Below, piece by piece: positions 11,401 through 22,683 of a DNA stretch of 64,000 bases. The first letter of the stretch is position 1, and every line of letters begins with the position of its first letter. Under the pieces are notes generated by a model. That model was not told the DNA's origin. It made no database searches and saw only the letters and a list, made by a program, of their open reading frames with translations. The DNA comes from Multifurca ochricompacta. Taxonomy: Eukaryota; Basidiomycota; Agaricomycetes; Russulales; Russulaceae. The DNA lies in contig WTXG01000046.1 in assembly GCA_022496185.1 (NCBI GenBank), positions 62,001 through 126,000 on the forward strand. Direction: 5' to 3'. The position numbers and the translations under genes are program-made.

Positions 11401-13088
11401 AACGTGTGTGCAACCTTGGCCAATGAAAGTGTGACCGCAATCGGAAGTCCCTCAGGGATAAACGCGACTAGAAAAAAGAGCGATTAAAAATAAATCGCAG
11501 AGTAAAGGGACAAATTTACCCATGACCGAGACGACATCGATAAGAAGGGTCGGCGTGTTGATGTAGCTCGGGAAGCTCTGCCTCAACCTACGCCAAAGTC
11601 TGAGCTTTGTCACGTCATGTCAGCTAGAGTAGTGGCGGCTCACCATGCCGCCCATAGAATGACGATGAGGATAGCCACGAGTGTGGCAAGACTAGCGATG
11701 ATGACGACAAATCGGAAAATCTCGCGTTGTAATGTCGTCATCGAGACTGACGCGGTCGACGACAGCTTCGCGATGCGTCCACTGGGTGAGAAGACAGGCT
11801 TTTTTAGTTAGGCATCAATGAAACGTATGCAAACGCACAAGACCGTGTTGTCGCCAATTTGGAAGACGAGACCGAGACCGGATCCACTGACGCAAAGTGT
11901 CCCTTGAAGAGCGATGTTCTTCGTCTGTAGACAGCAAACCCATAAGGTACTCAGGGATTTGAACGAGGGATTGATTACACACCTCCAGGATGTTATCATT
12001 TGTCTTGTCTAAGCGCCCAGATATCGGTTCACTCTAGAGAGTGCCAACTAACTTTAGCATAGAAAAGATTGCGCGCGCGCGCGAATGGCATACCTCTCCA
12101 GTTAGCACGCTCCGATCGAATCTCAGGTCACCAGAGACATCAATTAGCCTGACATCAGCAGGCACTTTCTGACCCATGACGATCTGTACGAGGTCACCAG
12201 GGACGAGGGCAGCAGCGGGGAGTGTCGTCTGTGCACCATCCCGGAGTACGACCACATCCGCGGGGAGCATACCCTGAATAGATGCCATGACGCGTGACGT
12301 CGAAAAATCTTGCCACGCATTGAAGATCGCCTGAAGAACGACGACGACCAGGAGGACGACAGCCAGAGCAAGATTGGAAGCTTGTGGATTCGGATTACCC
12401 AGCGGTTTCCTGCATACGCCCGTACGTACGTAGTGAGATGTTACGTCAGTATAAGAATATTAATTGTAGTGGAAGGGGGAGGGAGGGAAGGAGTTGACAA
12501 ACCAAGCAAGGAAACAGACTACGCTGGCGGCGAGCAACAAGCTACCGAATCCGCCAAACACCCATCCGAGCACCTTTCGTAGCATGCGACTGGGGGGCTT
12601 CGAAAGCTGGTTCGGACCGAAGTGCGCAACGCGGCGCTGTGCCTGCGCGGCCTCTAGACCCGTCTTTGGGGAGACTGCGAGACGCTGCAATGCCTCGTCC
12701 ACAGACACGTGATGCCAATCGAGGTCCGACAAATCTGTGATTTAGAGGAGGGAGAGAGCGCGAAAAAACACAAGTAAGCGTTATGTCTCCAGAGCGCACG
12801 GAGCCAAAAAATCAAAAAAATATTTAGGGGGGAGGAGAACACAACCACCGAACCTTTTACTGCACCCTTTGAACCTTTCCCATTGCTTCCAGCTGGTGCT
12901 TTGCTATTCTCTAAATGCAAACTCATCGTTCGGAACTCGACCGGAAGACGCGCCGAGGGTTGAACGGCGGACGCCTGAATCGACAACGTTCTGCGAGCCG
13001 TGAGCGTGATGTCACCATGAACAGCATGATGTGGTCGGCTCTGCGTCTGAGCAATGGTGATCCCCTGATTCTCAATGTCGTGCGACAT
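8461..13088 (-). CDS. P-type cation ATPase, type IIC (Na+/K+-ATPase alpha-like)
   Basis: Nineteen exons splice to 1090 codons without a break (5' to 3': 12854-13088, 12503-12734, 12094-12409, 11983-12033, 11839-11924, 11644-11781, 11520-11587, 11377-11467, 11261-11309, 10873-11202, 10385-10809, 9799-10310, 9620-9677, 9457-9547, 9223-9386, 8989-9132, 8791-8925, 8650-8727, 8461-8530). In order: N-terminal cation-ATPase domain (LDWHHVSVDEALQRL), first membrane pair, TGES at about 259-262, IPEGLP in M4, phosphorylation site DKTGTLTQNKM (Asp about 423), KGAPD, TGDHPATA, the TGDGVNDAPALRAAD hinge, and a C-terminal six-helix part ending DETRKLIVRNYP, as in animal Na/K pumps. It should pump Na+/K+ (or H+) across a membrane by phosphorylation cycling. 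Fungal type IIC pumps are known, without an obvious beta subunit. Ion specificity cannot be read from sequence. Exon 7 uses a TAG acceptor chosen because the neighbouring AGs create a stop. Confidence 0.92.
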
Positions 13089-14297
13089 GGCTTCGATCGG
13101 CAGCCTCGCTCTCTCTGTGAAATGTGGAAAGTACCCAAAGAAGATGCGGAGCAGCAGCGAAGAGGAACAGAACAGAGAGTGATGGTATATCCCATTTTAA
13201 ACCAACCAAGCTAAGCTTTAGGGGGGTCAAGGAACACAGAACCCATCGGACCTCGTGCTTGCGATGTGGAACCAAGGCAAACATTGACCTGAAACCTACC
13301 GAAGGGCGAAGGTGAGACTCTTAGGCCATTGGGCGCATCAGACGAGAGATATTCGCTAGAGTGGTTTTTCTTTTCCCACGATAGGACAGCCATTGTGCAG
13401 CCGTGATGAATCGGCTGAGATAGATATCACTGTTAAGTTGTGCGATGCGGAATACTTTGAGAGAGGGATATTCGCTATAGTGGTTGTGATAGGCGCGTGA
13501 GACCGACACCTTACTTGAGCATCATTACCACTGTCTCACGTCACATCTCATGTTTTAAAACGCACGGCAGTGGGAGATAAAGCCTCCAACACCACGTTGG
13601 AATATACAAGGCCTGTCAGTAGTTTCAGAGTGGGTCTCACGGTGTCAGCTTTCTGAGAGTGGGATCGACTACCCCGTGTATGATGTACTAACTATACATG
13701 TATGAGCGGTCATCAACTGTCTGCCCATGGAAATTCCATGAAACAAACGTTGAGAAAAGAAACGGACTATGGATACACGGTTTATCCGTCCATTATAACG
13801 TGACAACGCCCACCAAACTAGCAAGCATGAATTCCCACTCAACACTCAAGGATTCGCCCGCAAACTGCTTACAGCCTGGGACTGCATCACGGTAACGAGG
13901 CGGTAGTGATAATTGATATGTTCGTCCTATCTTCAATCCTCACAGCCATCCCACTCGTAGTGGTAAGATCTGCCATAGTCAGCTCTCAAACTCTAATAGC
14001 AGACTTTGCTGCAAAGTTCATACCGCGTCATGCGATGGACACAGAACGGTGGCGGCGCTTCTTATCTTTCGACCTTTGATTCGATCATCACTCACCACCT
14101 CCTTTCAGAGGTTCAGACCAACGACCAGTTCCGCCAGAGCAACGGAGCGAGGGGACAGCGAGGGGACAACTGGGCCTGATGTGGCCCGGTCCGGTCCAGA
14201 TTAACGAGGTTATCGTGTGCCTGGCCCGCCGTTGTATAGTAGCATGTCGCGGCCCATGTTTAATTGAAGGTTTGGCGATATGGAACACAGAATAACA
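13089..14297. other. Spacer between ATPase 5' end and TRM112 3' end
   Basis: There is no supported gene. The first 100-200 bases will be the ATPase promoter and 5' UTR. A 19-bp word, GATATTCGCTAGAGTGGTT, at 13348-13366 recurs with one change at 13467-13485, both on the plus strand and about 120 bp apart. Around 14090-14240 there is a GC-rich patch with GGCCCGGTCCGG. Both ends belong to minus-strand genes, so a 1.2-kb gap is longer than usual here. Confidence 0.5.
13348..13485. repeat. Pair of near-identical 19-bp words upstream of the ATPase gene
   Basis: GATATTCGCTAGAGTGGTT (13348-13366) and GATATTCGCTATAGTGGTT (13467-13485) differ at one base and lie 260 and 379 bp upstream of the ATPase start codon. 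They could be regulator sites or remnants of a small duplication; sequence alone does not decide. Confidence 0.5.
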
Positions 14298-14873
14298 CTA
14301 CCTAATCTCGTGCTCTGCCAGCAACTAGGTGGAAATTAGACGGCAGTTAGACAGAATAATACTACCATACGGTGGCAGATGCAGACCATATTCGGAATCC
14401 CACTTGAGATAGGATAGACATGCTCACAATTCGGACACGTCATGGAACCTTCATCTACGTGGATCTAAGCCGACATAGATCAGCCGGAGAATAAGTGAAA
14501 GAGTACGGTAAACCCATATAAGCCGATCGCGGAGACTACTCACTTCAAGAAGCACGTGGTGTAGCTGCTTCAAAAAGTCGTCATCGAGCATCTCTGGTCG
14601 CTCAGGTGGTAGTGACGTATCTCCGATCTTATGAACATTTTGGGTTTGGCTTATTAAATATAAGAAGGGAAGGGCAATGATGGACTTTACCTCACGAGAA
14701 GCTTGGACAAGCGCATCCCATTCAATTCGGGGAAGGAAACCGCGAATGAAGTCTGGGTTAAAGTCGGCTTCGCGAAGAGCAAGTTTCACGTTACTGAACC
14801 TGAGGGGGAAATTGTTCGAGGTGCAACCTTTGGCATGGCATGCGAGGAGGTTATGCGTGATGAGGCGAACCAT
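14298..14873 (-). CDS. TRM112: Trm112-like methyltransferase activator
   Basis: Exons 14691-14873, 14544-14627, 14387-14464 and 14298-14324 (all whole codons) give 123 residues, close to the 125 of human TRMT112. The start [16 protein letters not shown] and the core [20 protein letters not shown] match the family. The C-terminal half carries [20 protein letters not shown], including the CxxC of the zinc-ribbon. Trm112 is the small obligate partner that stabilises several methyltransferases for tRNA, 18S rRNA and the eRF1 Gln residue. The first two Cys of the zinc site in yeast (near the N-terminus) correspond here to C12 and C17 at best. The last exon encodes only LLAEHEIR and stop. The upstream gene is divergent, sharing a promoter of about 490 bp. 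Confidence 0.93.
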
Positions 14874-15363
14874 GGTGGGCCGTGCAAGCAAGGAGAAGAG
14901 GAGTAAGGACGCGCAAGGAATGTGCTGGGGGATTGATGACAAATATAAGATAAGATAAGATAAGATAATGACAAAAATAAAACGTAACGTCAGCGCCAGC
15001 GCGGCTGCACTTATTCTCTCCACTTTCTCCACACTCCGCACATCTTCGCCCACTTCTCACTGTTACGAAAAGAGAGGTAAAAATGCTACAGACTGTGAGA
15101 TATTTGGTTCCAGGCCGGAATGGGGTCGGGTTCTCTCCATCTCGGCTCAGCCTGAATTGAGTGAGTGACTGGCTTAGCTGGGAACTAGATCGATCATCCC
15201 GGACCTTGGACTTGATTTAAGTAGAATAGCAGTAAGAGAGAGCAAGTTTGGTCTCGGTCTTCTCGGTCTTGGCCTATCTCCTGTGTGATATATCATCACC
15301 ACTGTGCTCAATGGTTTCTTAAACTTGAACGAACAACTAAACACTTCCGCTCCCCGCGAGATA
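14874..15363. promoter_or_regulatory. Divergent promoter TRM112 / glycosidase with a GATA array
   Basis: Between two outward-facing genes lies a run of four GATAA words with exact 5-bp period (GATA at 14949, 14954, 14959, 14964). Fungal GATA zinc-finger factors bind HGATAR sites, so this could be a nitrogen- or carbon-responsive control element for either gene, or simply a pentamer microsatellite. The array sits about 80 bp from the TRM112 start and 400 bp from the glycosidase start. Confidence 0.4.
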
Positions 15364-17307
15364 ATGTATATTTCCTCTGCCAAACTTGGTCTAAACCCCT
15401 TAATCTTGGTCTCCTCCCTCTTGGCCGCTGCAGCGCAGGGCCTTTCAGATTCTCAAGTCAACACCATAAAACAACGCCTCCAGGAAGGCGCCACTCATAG
15501 GTTAGCACTTTCTATTTCAATTTGTTGTGCGTGGGTTCGTGTGTGTGATACACGGACTGCGCATTCCTGAGCCACACTAGCTATATAGCTTTACTCACCC
15601 TTATCCTCTCACCACTTACCGACAGACAGCGCTCTGATCCTTTTTTTTCCCAGTTGGGAATTGGGAACCCGTGCACAAGCTCTCATAGAGCTCTCTGCTC
15701 CATCTTTCTCCGTTCTCACGCCCTCCATTCCCCTTCCCCCTCCTTCGACCTTGAATTCTTCCACGAATGCCTCTCTCGCGGATGTGTTGACGATCGCGCG
15801 AAACGTTGTTACCGTGCTCCCTCCGTCACCTAGTAACGGAACTGGTCAGCCCCTTTTTCTTGGGGACGGTAGTTCGGGTGACCCTGCGAGCGTCGGCGTA
15901 GCGATACTGATCGCTAACTGGACCAATCTCGGTAGTGGCGAGGACTATGCCGGCGCTGCGAAAGCTCAGATAGAATACCTCTTCGGACCTGCGGTGCCAA
16001 AGACGAGCGACGGTGCCATCTCGCATCGGGTTTCGCAGGTGCAGCTTTGGTACGCCAGGCTTTTTTATTTTTGTTTTTATATTTTTTACCCCTTTCTCGT
16101 TTTATCTTCGAGTGAGTGATGGAGATTGTCGTCGTGAATAGGAGCGACTCTGTGTACATGGTTCCCCCTTTCCTCGCGTATTACGGTGTGACGACAGGCA
16201 ATCAGTCAATGCTTCAAGAAGCGTATACGCAGGTGAGCTTATACACGCATTCCCAACCCCAGCCCCCAACAATCTCTACTAATGGCCGGTTAAACAAACA
16301 AACAGGTTAAATTATACAGAAGCTACCTCTCCGACATATCTGCAAATGGATTGTGGCAACACGTCGTTTTGGGTTCCGGTGGGACAGACCCTGGGCATTG
16401 GTCGACAGGTGCGCACGGCAGTGTATTCGTATTCGTATTTTCACACACAGCACGCTCATCCGACGCCTATAGGTAATGCGTGGGCGGCGGCGGGGATGTT
16501 GCGTGTGCTGGGAACGCTCAAAAGTTCAACATTTGCCAAAACTTTTCAGAGCGAGATCAAGGACCTTGGTAACTGGGTGGCGGAGATACACAGCGCGATG
16601 TATCCACACCTCGTGCGTTGCGTTCTTTTTAATACTCGTTGGTCTCAAAACAACATCTTTTCTCGTCTCTTTCCCTCTACCCCCACACCCAAACCCCCCC
16701 CCCAACCACCACCACCACCGCCGTCGCCATGGCGCTCTCATACACAGCAAGCCAACGGTCTATTTAAAAATTATGCAGACGGGAACAGCGGCAGCGATAG
16801 GGGTAATAATAATTTTGACGACGCATCGAGTAGCGCACTGCTGGCCGCCACCGTTTATCATCTCGCCCTCCTCACGGGAAATAAGAATTTCGTTCTTCAA
16901 GCTGAACGCACGCGCGCCGCGATCTTTGCCGCAAACGGCACGTCCGCGACCCCCATTTCCCCCCCTCCTCCCTGACAGTACCGACCTCATCCTCGGGATC
17001 AGCTTCCACAGCCACATCATCGTCAAATGATTTCTCAGATACACCCCATTTCACGTCCGATGGTTGGTTAAGTCCCGTCGTGGATCCATCTAACATTTCC
17101 GTGCAAGGCGCACAAAGTCCTGAGGGCGAGGCGTTCGCGTTGATGCTTCATTCGGCGTGGCGAGATTGGGTTGCGGCTGGCAGTCCCGGGGGCGGTGGCG
17201 GGGGAGCCAATGCCGCGAGACGGTATGCAAAACGCGGAGCCGTGCCCGTGCTCGGCGCCGCGGGGCTGGTCATGGCTTGTACGTTGATGGACGACCTTTT
17301 TATCTAA
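15364..17307 (+). CDS. Secreted six-hairpin glycosidase (GH105/GH88-like), one frame break near the end
   Basis: Exons are 15364-15500, 15654-16049, 16142-16232, 16306-16408, 16473-16612 and 16748-17307. The start at 15364 gives a signal peptide (MYISSAKLGLNPLILVSSLL then AAAAQG). The mature part has features of the alpha6/alpha6 six-hairpin fold: ISHRVSQVQLWSDSVYMVPP, FLAYYGV, GHWSTGNAWAAAGMLRVL (compare RGNGW of unsaturated rhamnogalacturonyl hydrolases) and FDDASSSALLAATVYHL. It should act outside the cell on a polysaccharide; the substrate is not readable. In the last exon the frame stops at TGA after SPPPP (about 16974), while the next frame continues into TSDGWLSPVVDPSNISVQG and WRDWVAAG. 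One extra C in the C7 run near 16959-16965 would join them. The C-terminus after 17279 could alternatively splice to 17438. Confidence 0.75.
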
Positions 17308-17461
17308 TTTCGTTTTCTCTCTGGCGACTGGGACCCTTCGCTATTGTATTGACACACACACATATATATATATATATCACAATTCGCTTTTTTTTGTTTG
17401 ATTTACTAGATGATGATGTGATGAAAAAGAAGCTGTAACTACGTTTTTTTGTTTGTTTTCC

Positions 17462-18669
17462 TTACCGCACTTCGACCTTCTTACGTCCCCAGTCCTCTCG
17501 CACGCGTACATCCAACCAAGCCTCGAGCTCTCGCGCTCGTCGGGCTGCGACTTGTACGGCACCCATGAGCGATTCGGGCGCGAGCGGGAGTCCACCTGCC
17601 TTGTGGACGACGGCCAATTCGCGCTGTGGCGTGAGCGCGAGGGTGAGCATACCATGCGCGAGGCGTTGTTCGAGACCTGCGGGATCGAGGAGCATGCGAG
17701 GTTCTCGTCCTCCCTGTCCTTGTTCCCTGCCCGCGCTGGCACCTGCACCTGAACCCGCACCCGCACCTATCTGACCTCCCTCATCCTTTCCAATGCCTCC
17801 GACATCCCCACCAACGCCCGGGGGAGAATAAAAAGCGAAAGAGACGCAAAAAGGTGTGTGATGCATCGCGAGGGGCACGGGAGCTCTCGTGGTCGAGTCG
17901 TGCACGATCACCTCTCGCGCGCCGATGACTTCTACCTCGGAACGGCGAAAATGTCTTAGGGCCGCCGCACTGGCTAAACTTGCGCAGTCGAGGAGTCCAC
18001 CGGCGTCTGCGAGGGCGTGGATCGATAGATGGAGATGCCAGACCTGGTTTTCATATCACGGGATTAATGTAATGTGGGTGGGTGTAGGAGGGAGGAAGAA
18101 GGGAGACGTACACGTTCGCCAGCGATTATACATAGTGTTTCTCTATCTATGGCATCGCTCCGTCTAAATATCTTATCGAGCATACGCGCCAAAGCTATTT
18201 CCTCGTCGCTTTGCCTATGCAGGTGAGCAATACACCATGGAGTTAATTGGATGCTTGTATGACCGTGGTAAAGGAGAAGCGCAAGACGCGCACCGACCAG
18301 GTTCGTACTCGCTCCCCGCCATCGGCGAGAGTTCACAATGAATGGTGATTAAACCCTCAAAGGGCCTTTGAGCTTCTGGACGCACCATTTTCGCGTCTAC
18401 ATGTGCTAGAACGCTGTCACATCACAAACAAAGATATTCATATTTCCATATTTTCGTGAGTGAGGTGAGAGAGTTGCCTTTGCTTGCATTGGGAATTGAC
18501 TATCGTACCGTGTTTTACCTAGAGAGCATTCGACATGACCTAGTTCCGAACCAAATGAGATACCGAGTTGTCGCGGTTCTAGAAGTTCTCTCCCATCGAG
18601 ACGAAGGTTTTGGTTGAGTGCGTTGAAAAAGAAATCTTTCTCTGCGATTGAAGGTGATGGTGGCCGCAT
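17462..18669 (-). CDS. RRP45: Exosome core subunit Rrp45 (EXOSC9), RNase PH-like
   Basis: Exons 18509-18669, 18294-18413, 18112-18214 and 17462-18043 make 321 residues with no frame error. The N-terminus shows the RNase PH-like fold: NLRLDGRELLEPRQLGISFG, HVECSLGKTRVLAHVDAKMV, then ITIHCELSPMAGSEYEPGRQ and ERVWHLHLSIHALADAGGLL. The C-terminal half ends with HGMLTLALTPQRELAVVHKA. A Gly/Ala-rich linker interrupts the second part and is not typical. Rrp45 is one of six ring subunits of the RNA exosome, which degrades or trims RNA 3'-5' in nucleus and cytoplasm; the eukaryotic ring is not itself catalytic. It is head-to-head with the LSB3 gene (about 215 bp between start codons) and convergent with the glycosidase. 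Confidence 0.9.
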
Positions 18670-18884
18670 AGCGCAAAGCGCAACATAGCATAGCAAGGCC
18701 GGCCCGGACTGAGCCGAGATGCCTTCCTGTGACTGCGTTACTTCCGTGACTACGTGACTAATTAACCCTCCCCCTCCATTCTGGTCTGGTCTGCACTGCA
18801 CTGCACTGCTCCGTCCCTTCCATCCCTTCATCCCTCCTGTCAGCACGACCACTACCACTACCACGACCACGACTACGACTATCC
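18670..18884. promoter_or_regulatory. Short bidirectional promoter RRP45 / LSB3
   Basis: Only 215 bp separate the two start codons. The interval contains repeats CACTGCACTGCACTG near 18794 and ACCACTACCACTACCACGACC near 18848, on the LSB3 side. No TATA element stands out. Both housekeeping-type genes must share this space. Confidence 0.45.
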
Positions 18885-20828
18885 ATGCCAAAGTTAACGA
18901 ACCCTCTTCCACAATCCCTTCCGAAAGAATGCGCAAAAGCTGCCAGAATTTGTACGTATCTTCAGCTTTCAGCACTCAACTCCTAACGTATAACCCCCTC
19001 CGCCCAATCCAAAAGTCAACGGTTTCGTAGATAATGAGAATAATGGACTCGATGGCGTTCGTGTCAACATTACTTGATCAGACTCATCACTTAACCTTTG
19101 TCTTCTCTATCAGATCATCCCTCGCTCTATACTCGAACGTGCTCACGGTTTCGCCATCTTCACCATAATCAAAGCGGGCTTCCTCTTCTCCGCACGCGGT
19201 GGAGGCGGAATCGTCATAGCACGTCTGCAAGACGGATGTAAGCTTCCTCCCTCTCGTCTCCCCTCAACATAAAGTCACGTAATACTTTTATCTTTTCTTA
19301 GCCTGGTCTGCGCCAAGCGCCATCGGTCTTGCCGGACTCGGCGTGGGTGGCCAGGCCGGCGCAGAAATGACTGACTTTCTCATAGTTCTCAACTCACCCT
19401 CGGTCAATCCTTCACCCCTTACGTCTTACCGTACACCCCTGACTGATCTCACCCCTTCCTTCTTAGGCTGTTGTAAGTACCATTCACATTTTTCATGGAT
19501 CACCCTGATCCCCTAATCTTGTCTGTCATCTCGCCTCTCTCCCAATCAGAGGTCATTCATGGCTGCAGGCTCACTCACTCTCGGCGGCAACATGAGCCTG
19601 GCCGTCGGTCCTCTAGGCCGTAACGGGGAAGCCTCAACCTCCCTCAATACAAGCGGCAAAGTCGCTGCAATGTTCGTATTCTGCTGCCACTTTTCCTTTT
19701 CCGTCACCAGTGACTCTCCGTTCTGACCTCCTTTCAGGTACAGCTACTCGAAAACCCGCGGCCTTTTTGGCGGTGTCTCAGTCGAAGGCTCTGTGATTGT
19801 TGAGCGGCAGGACGCCAACGCGCAAGCGTATCGTTCCGATGTCAGCTCCAAGCAAATCCTCAGTGGTAGTGTCACACCGCCGGATTGGGCTCAGTCTCTT
19901 ATCCGCACACTCGAAACTTGTACGAGTGCTCCAGGCGGACGCACCTGGCTCTCGGATGAACGACCCTCATCCGACTCGCAGTACGCATTTGGTGGGATTG
20001 GAAGTTCCAAGCCTGAAGCACCGCAATCGTCGCGCAAGCAAAAGCGCAACGCATCCAACGCTAGCAACTTCCCGCCAGATACGTGGGGCGCTCGCAAGGA
20101 ATCCGGGAGTTATTTCGGACCCCCCTCAGAGGAGGCGGTTTCCGGTTCAGCTTGGGACTACGATCATAGTCCTCGAATCGACAATGCTCCCGTTACTTTC
20201 GAGACTCATTTCGAAAGCGATTTTGTTCCCGCTTCACGCTCACGCGCGCGACACATCCCCGGTCAGTCGCTCGACTCTACCGCCGGCTCCGGCCGGGCAC
20301 GTGGGCAGCCGCCAGCCGCGACACTCAACCGGTCTTCAAGTAGCGTGGCAGGCACCACGACGAATCCGTTCTTCTCGCAGGCAGAACGCGAAAGCGATGG
20401 TTACGATGTTAGATTGCCATTTGGACCGACGCTCGAGGACGAAGATAATCCGTTCGGACCGGGTTCTCGTGCTGTGGATGCCGTCGCCGCACGATACCGT
20501 GAGGCTGAGCGCGATCGTGCGCTCAGTAGGCCACTCGCGAAAGAGGAGGGAGTCGGGAGGGCGATTGCGTTGTTCGATTTTCGCGCTGTTGAACAGGAAG
20601 ATTTGTCTTTTTCGAAGGGTCAGGTCATTACCATCACTGAGAAGAGTGACAGAACGGATACATGGTGAGTGCATTTTTCGCTTGCTGCCTTTTTGTTGTT
20701 GTTATTGTGGTTGTTGTGGTTGTGGTTGTAGTAATATGTGCTCATGTATTCTCTTTTTCCTCAGGTGGAAAGGTAAGCTCGACGGACGGGAGGGTTCTTT
20801 TCCTGCCAACTTTGTAGAGATTGTATAA
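18885..20828 (+). CDS. LSB3: SYLF-SH3 actin-patch protein (Lsb3/Ysc84, SH3YL1 homologue)
   Basis: Eight exons sum to 1452 nt (483 residues): 18885-18951, 19016-19056, 19114-19237, 19302-19402, 19467-19472, 19550-19671, 19738-20664, 20765-20828. The N-terminal SYLF domain (about 1-225) reads NPLPQSLPKECAKAA, FTIIKAGFLFSARGGGGIVI, WSAPSAIGLAGLGVGGQAGA, GSLTLGGNMSLAVGPLGRNG and GLFGGVSVEGSVIVER. A Ser/Pro-rich linker follows, then a C-terminal SH3 domain (ALFDFRAVEQEDLSFSKGQV, WWKGKLDGREGSFPANFVE). The family binds phosphoinositides and actin and works at endocytic patches. Exon 5 is a 6-nt micro-exon encoding Ala-Val that restores the conserved AVRSFMAAG junction. No frame problem is seen. Confidence 0.93.
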
Positions 20829-20987
20829 TAGTTTTGTGTGCATGTTATGTTGTTTGTAATCTCATTTCATCTTAGCATCGTATACTCTCTTTTGTTTACC
20901 ACCACCATCACCGCCACCACCACCACAACTTATTACAAACTGTTCGCTTTCAACTCGTTTCGCTACTCGAGGCTTGTAACGCCCCGT

Positions 20988-21990
20988 ATGGCTTATTACC
21001 CCGGAAATTATTATCAGACTCGACACAATTATCTCAACGATTACTATTCTCAGAGTCTCTTCAGCACCACCACTGCTTCGAATTCGAGTTCACGCATACA
21101 CGGCGATCCTTATTGGGATGACAATGATAACCCTCCTTCTCCACCTCACCCTCCTGGACCCGTGGATGACAATCTAAATAGCCCTCGTCCTCACCCACCA
21201 CCTTCGCCTTCACCCCATCATCGCTCGCGCTCAGTAACACCACTAGCATCAGCGCCAGCGCCAGCGTTAGCATTGGCACAAGAAGCAGAAGCAGAATCAG
21301 AAGCAGGGAGCGCACCGTCTTCCTCTTACCTCAAATTCGCCTCCGTGCCATCCAAAAAGCTATCCGAGCCGACGCGCAAGCTTCTCGTATTAGATCTGAA
21401 CGGCACACTCCTCCTTCGCTCTCCTCGTCCCCCCAAATCTTACCGTGTCAAGAACAAACAGCAATATCGACCCTTCCCCGCTCCTCGTCGCGTCATGCGC
21501 CGACCATACCTCTTGGCGCTCCGAGCGTATCTCTTTGCGCCCCAGACGCGCGCCTGGTTGGATGTCATGGTTTGGAGCTCGGCCCAGCCGCATAGCGTGG
21601 ATGATATGGTACATCATGCGTTTGGAAATGATCGTGATCGACTCGTCGCTATTTGGGCTCGAGATACGCTCGGACTTGCGGAGGATCTCTATCGTGCGTG
21701 TTCAATATCTTCTTTCTCCCCTCCTTCTCTTTCCCCCTCTCTCCCTCTCCTTCAGGATGATTACAGCAATCACCACCCATTGACGTTCTTATCTGAGATA
21801 CGAGTCACTCTTCTAATGATCCTTCATTTCATTCCGCTCTTATTCTTCTGTCGCTTGATTATGGCTCACAATAATACTCGCCCCCTCTCTCCCACTCAGA
21901 TCGTAAAGTACTAACCATAAAAGATCTCGAAAAACCATGGGCCGCCCTGGCAGTCTTGGATCCATCACCCCCATCATCATCATCATCATC

Positions 21991-22021
<31 letters not shown>

Positions 22022-22683
22022 TTATTATCATCATCATCATCATCATCATCCAGAACCTCACCTGCATCGCGGCATCAGCAACACCAGAGATGGTCCGGCC
22101 ACTCAGCTGCGACGACGATCCTGTTGGACGACTCGCACGCCAAAGCGGCCCGACAGCCTTACAATCATCTCTGCGTATCAGAGTACACCCGCAAACAGCG
22201 TCAAGCGGACCTCGCCGCTCTTCAACTTCAACAACTCGTGCACGATGCCATCTCCCAGCCCGAGGAGACTCACCACCACCGTCCTCATCACGATAATGCT
22301 GATTCTTTTATACAAGGACATGGGCATAAGCGTAAACGTGGTAGCGAGGAGCAAGGTAGATGGCCAAAACTACCTGACGACGAAAATGATCATGATCACG
22401 ATCTGCCATCGGGAACGGCACAGCAACGGGTGAACTCGACAATACTCTGCTGGCCGTGATCGGTATTCTGCATGCCGTGCGGTTACAAAGCAGTATCGCC
22501 GGATGGCTGTGCGCCGGTGCGCTTCTGTCGTCGTCGTCGTCGTCATCGTCATCGTCCCAGAGGGAAGGAGACAGCGACGTTGCATGGTTCGAAGATCCAG
22601 TTTTGGTGAGTCTGTGGGCCAAGAGAGGACGCGAGGCCATGCATTCTCTCGGGTTGCAAGTTGATCATGGCGTCGAACCTTGA
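20988..22683 (+). CDS. FCP1/NIF-type HAD phosphatase-like protein
   Basis: Exons 20988-21693, 21900-22355 and 22424-22683 give 473 residues. A Tyr/Asn-rich N-terminus and a Pro-rich segment precede the FCP1 homology core: LLVLDLNGTLLLR (about 132-144), ALRAYLFAPQTRAWLDVMVW, WSSAQPHSVDDMV, then IKDLEKPWAAL and TTILLDDSHAKAARQPYNHL, and near the end LLAVIGILHAV. The catalytic DxD motif is D-L-N, so the second Asp (general acid) is replaced by Asn, and activity is uncertain. Within the core a run of about 30 Ser, encoded by an ATC/TCA microsatellite (about 21963-22052), interrupts the domain. FCP1-like enzymes dephosphorylate phosphoserine targets such as the RNA polymerase II tail. The second intron (donor after 22355) was chosen because it joins the two conserved frames. 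Confidence 0.85.

Noticed and set aside
17279..17438. Extra terminal exon of the glycosidase (join to 17410-17438)
   Set aside because: It is possible by splice signals but adds only a short Lys-rich tail; no family support, so kept only as an alternative.
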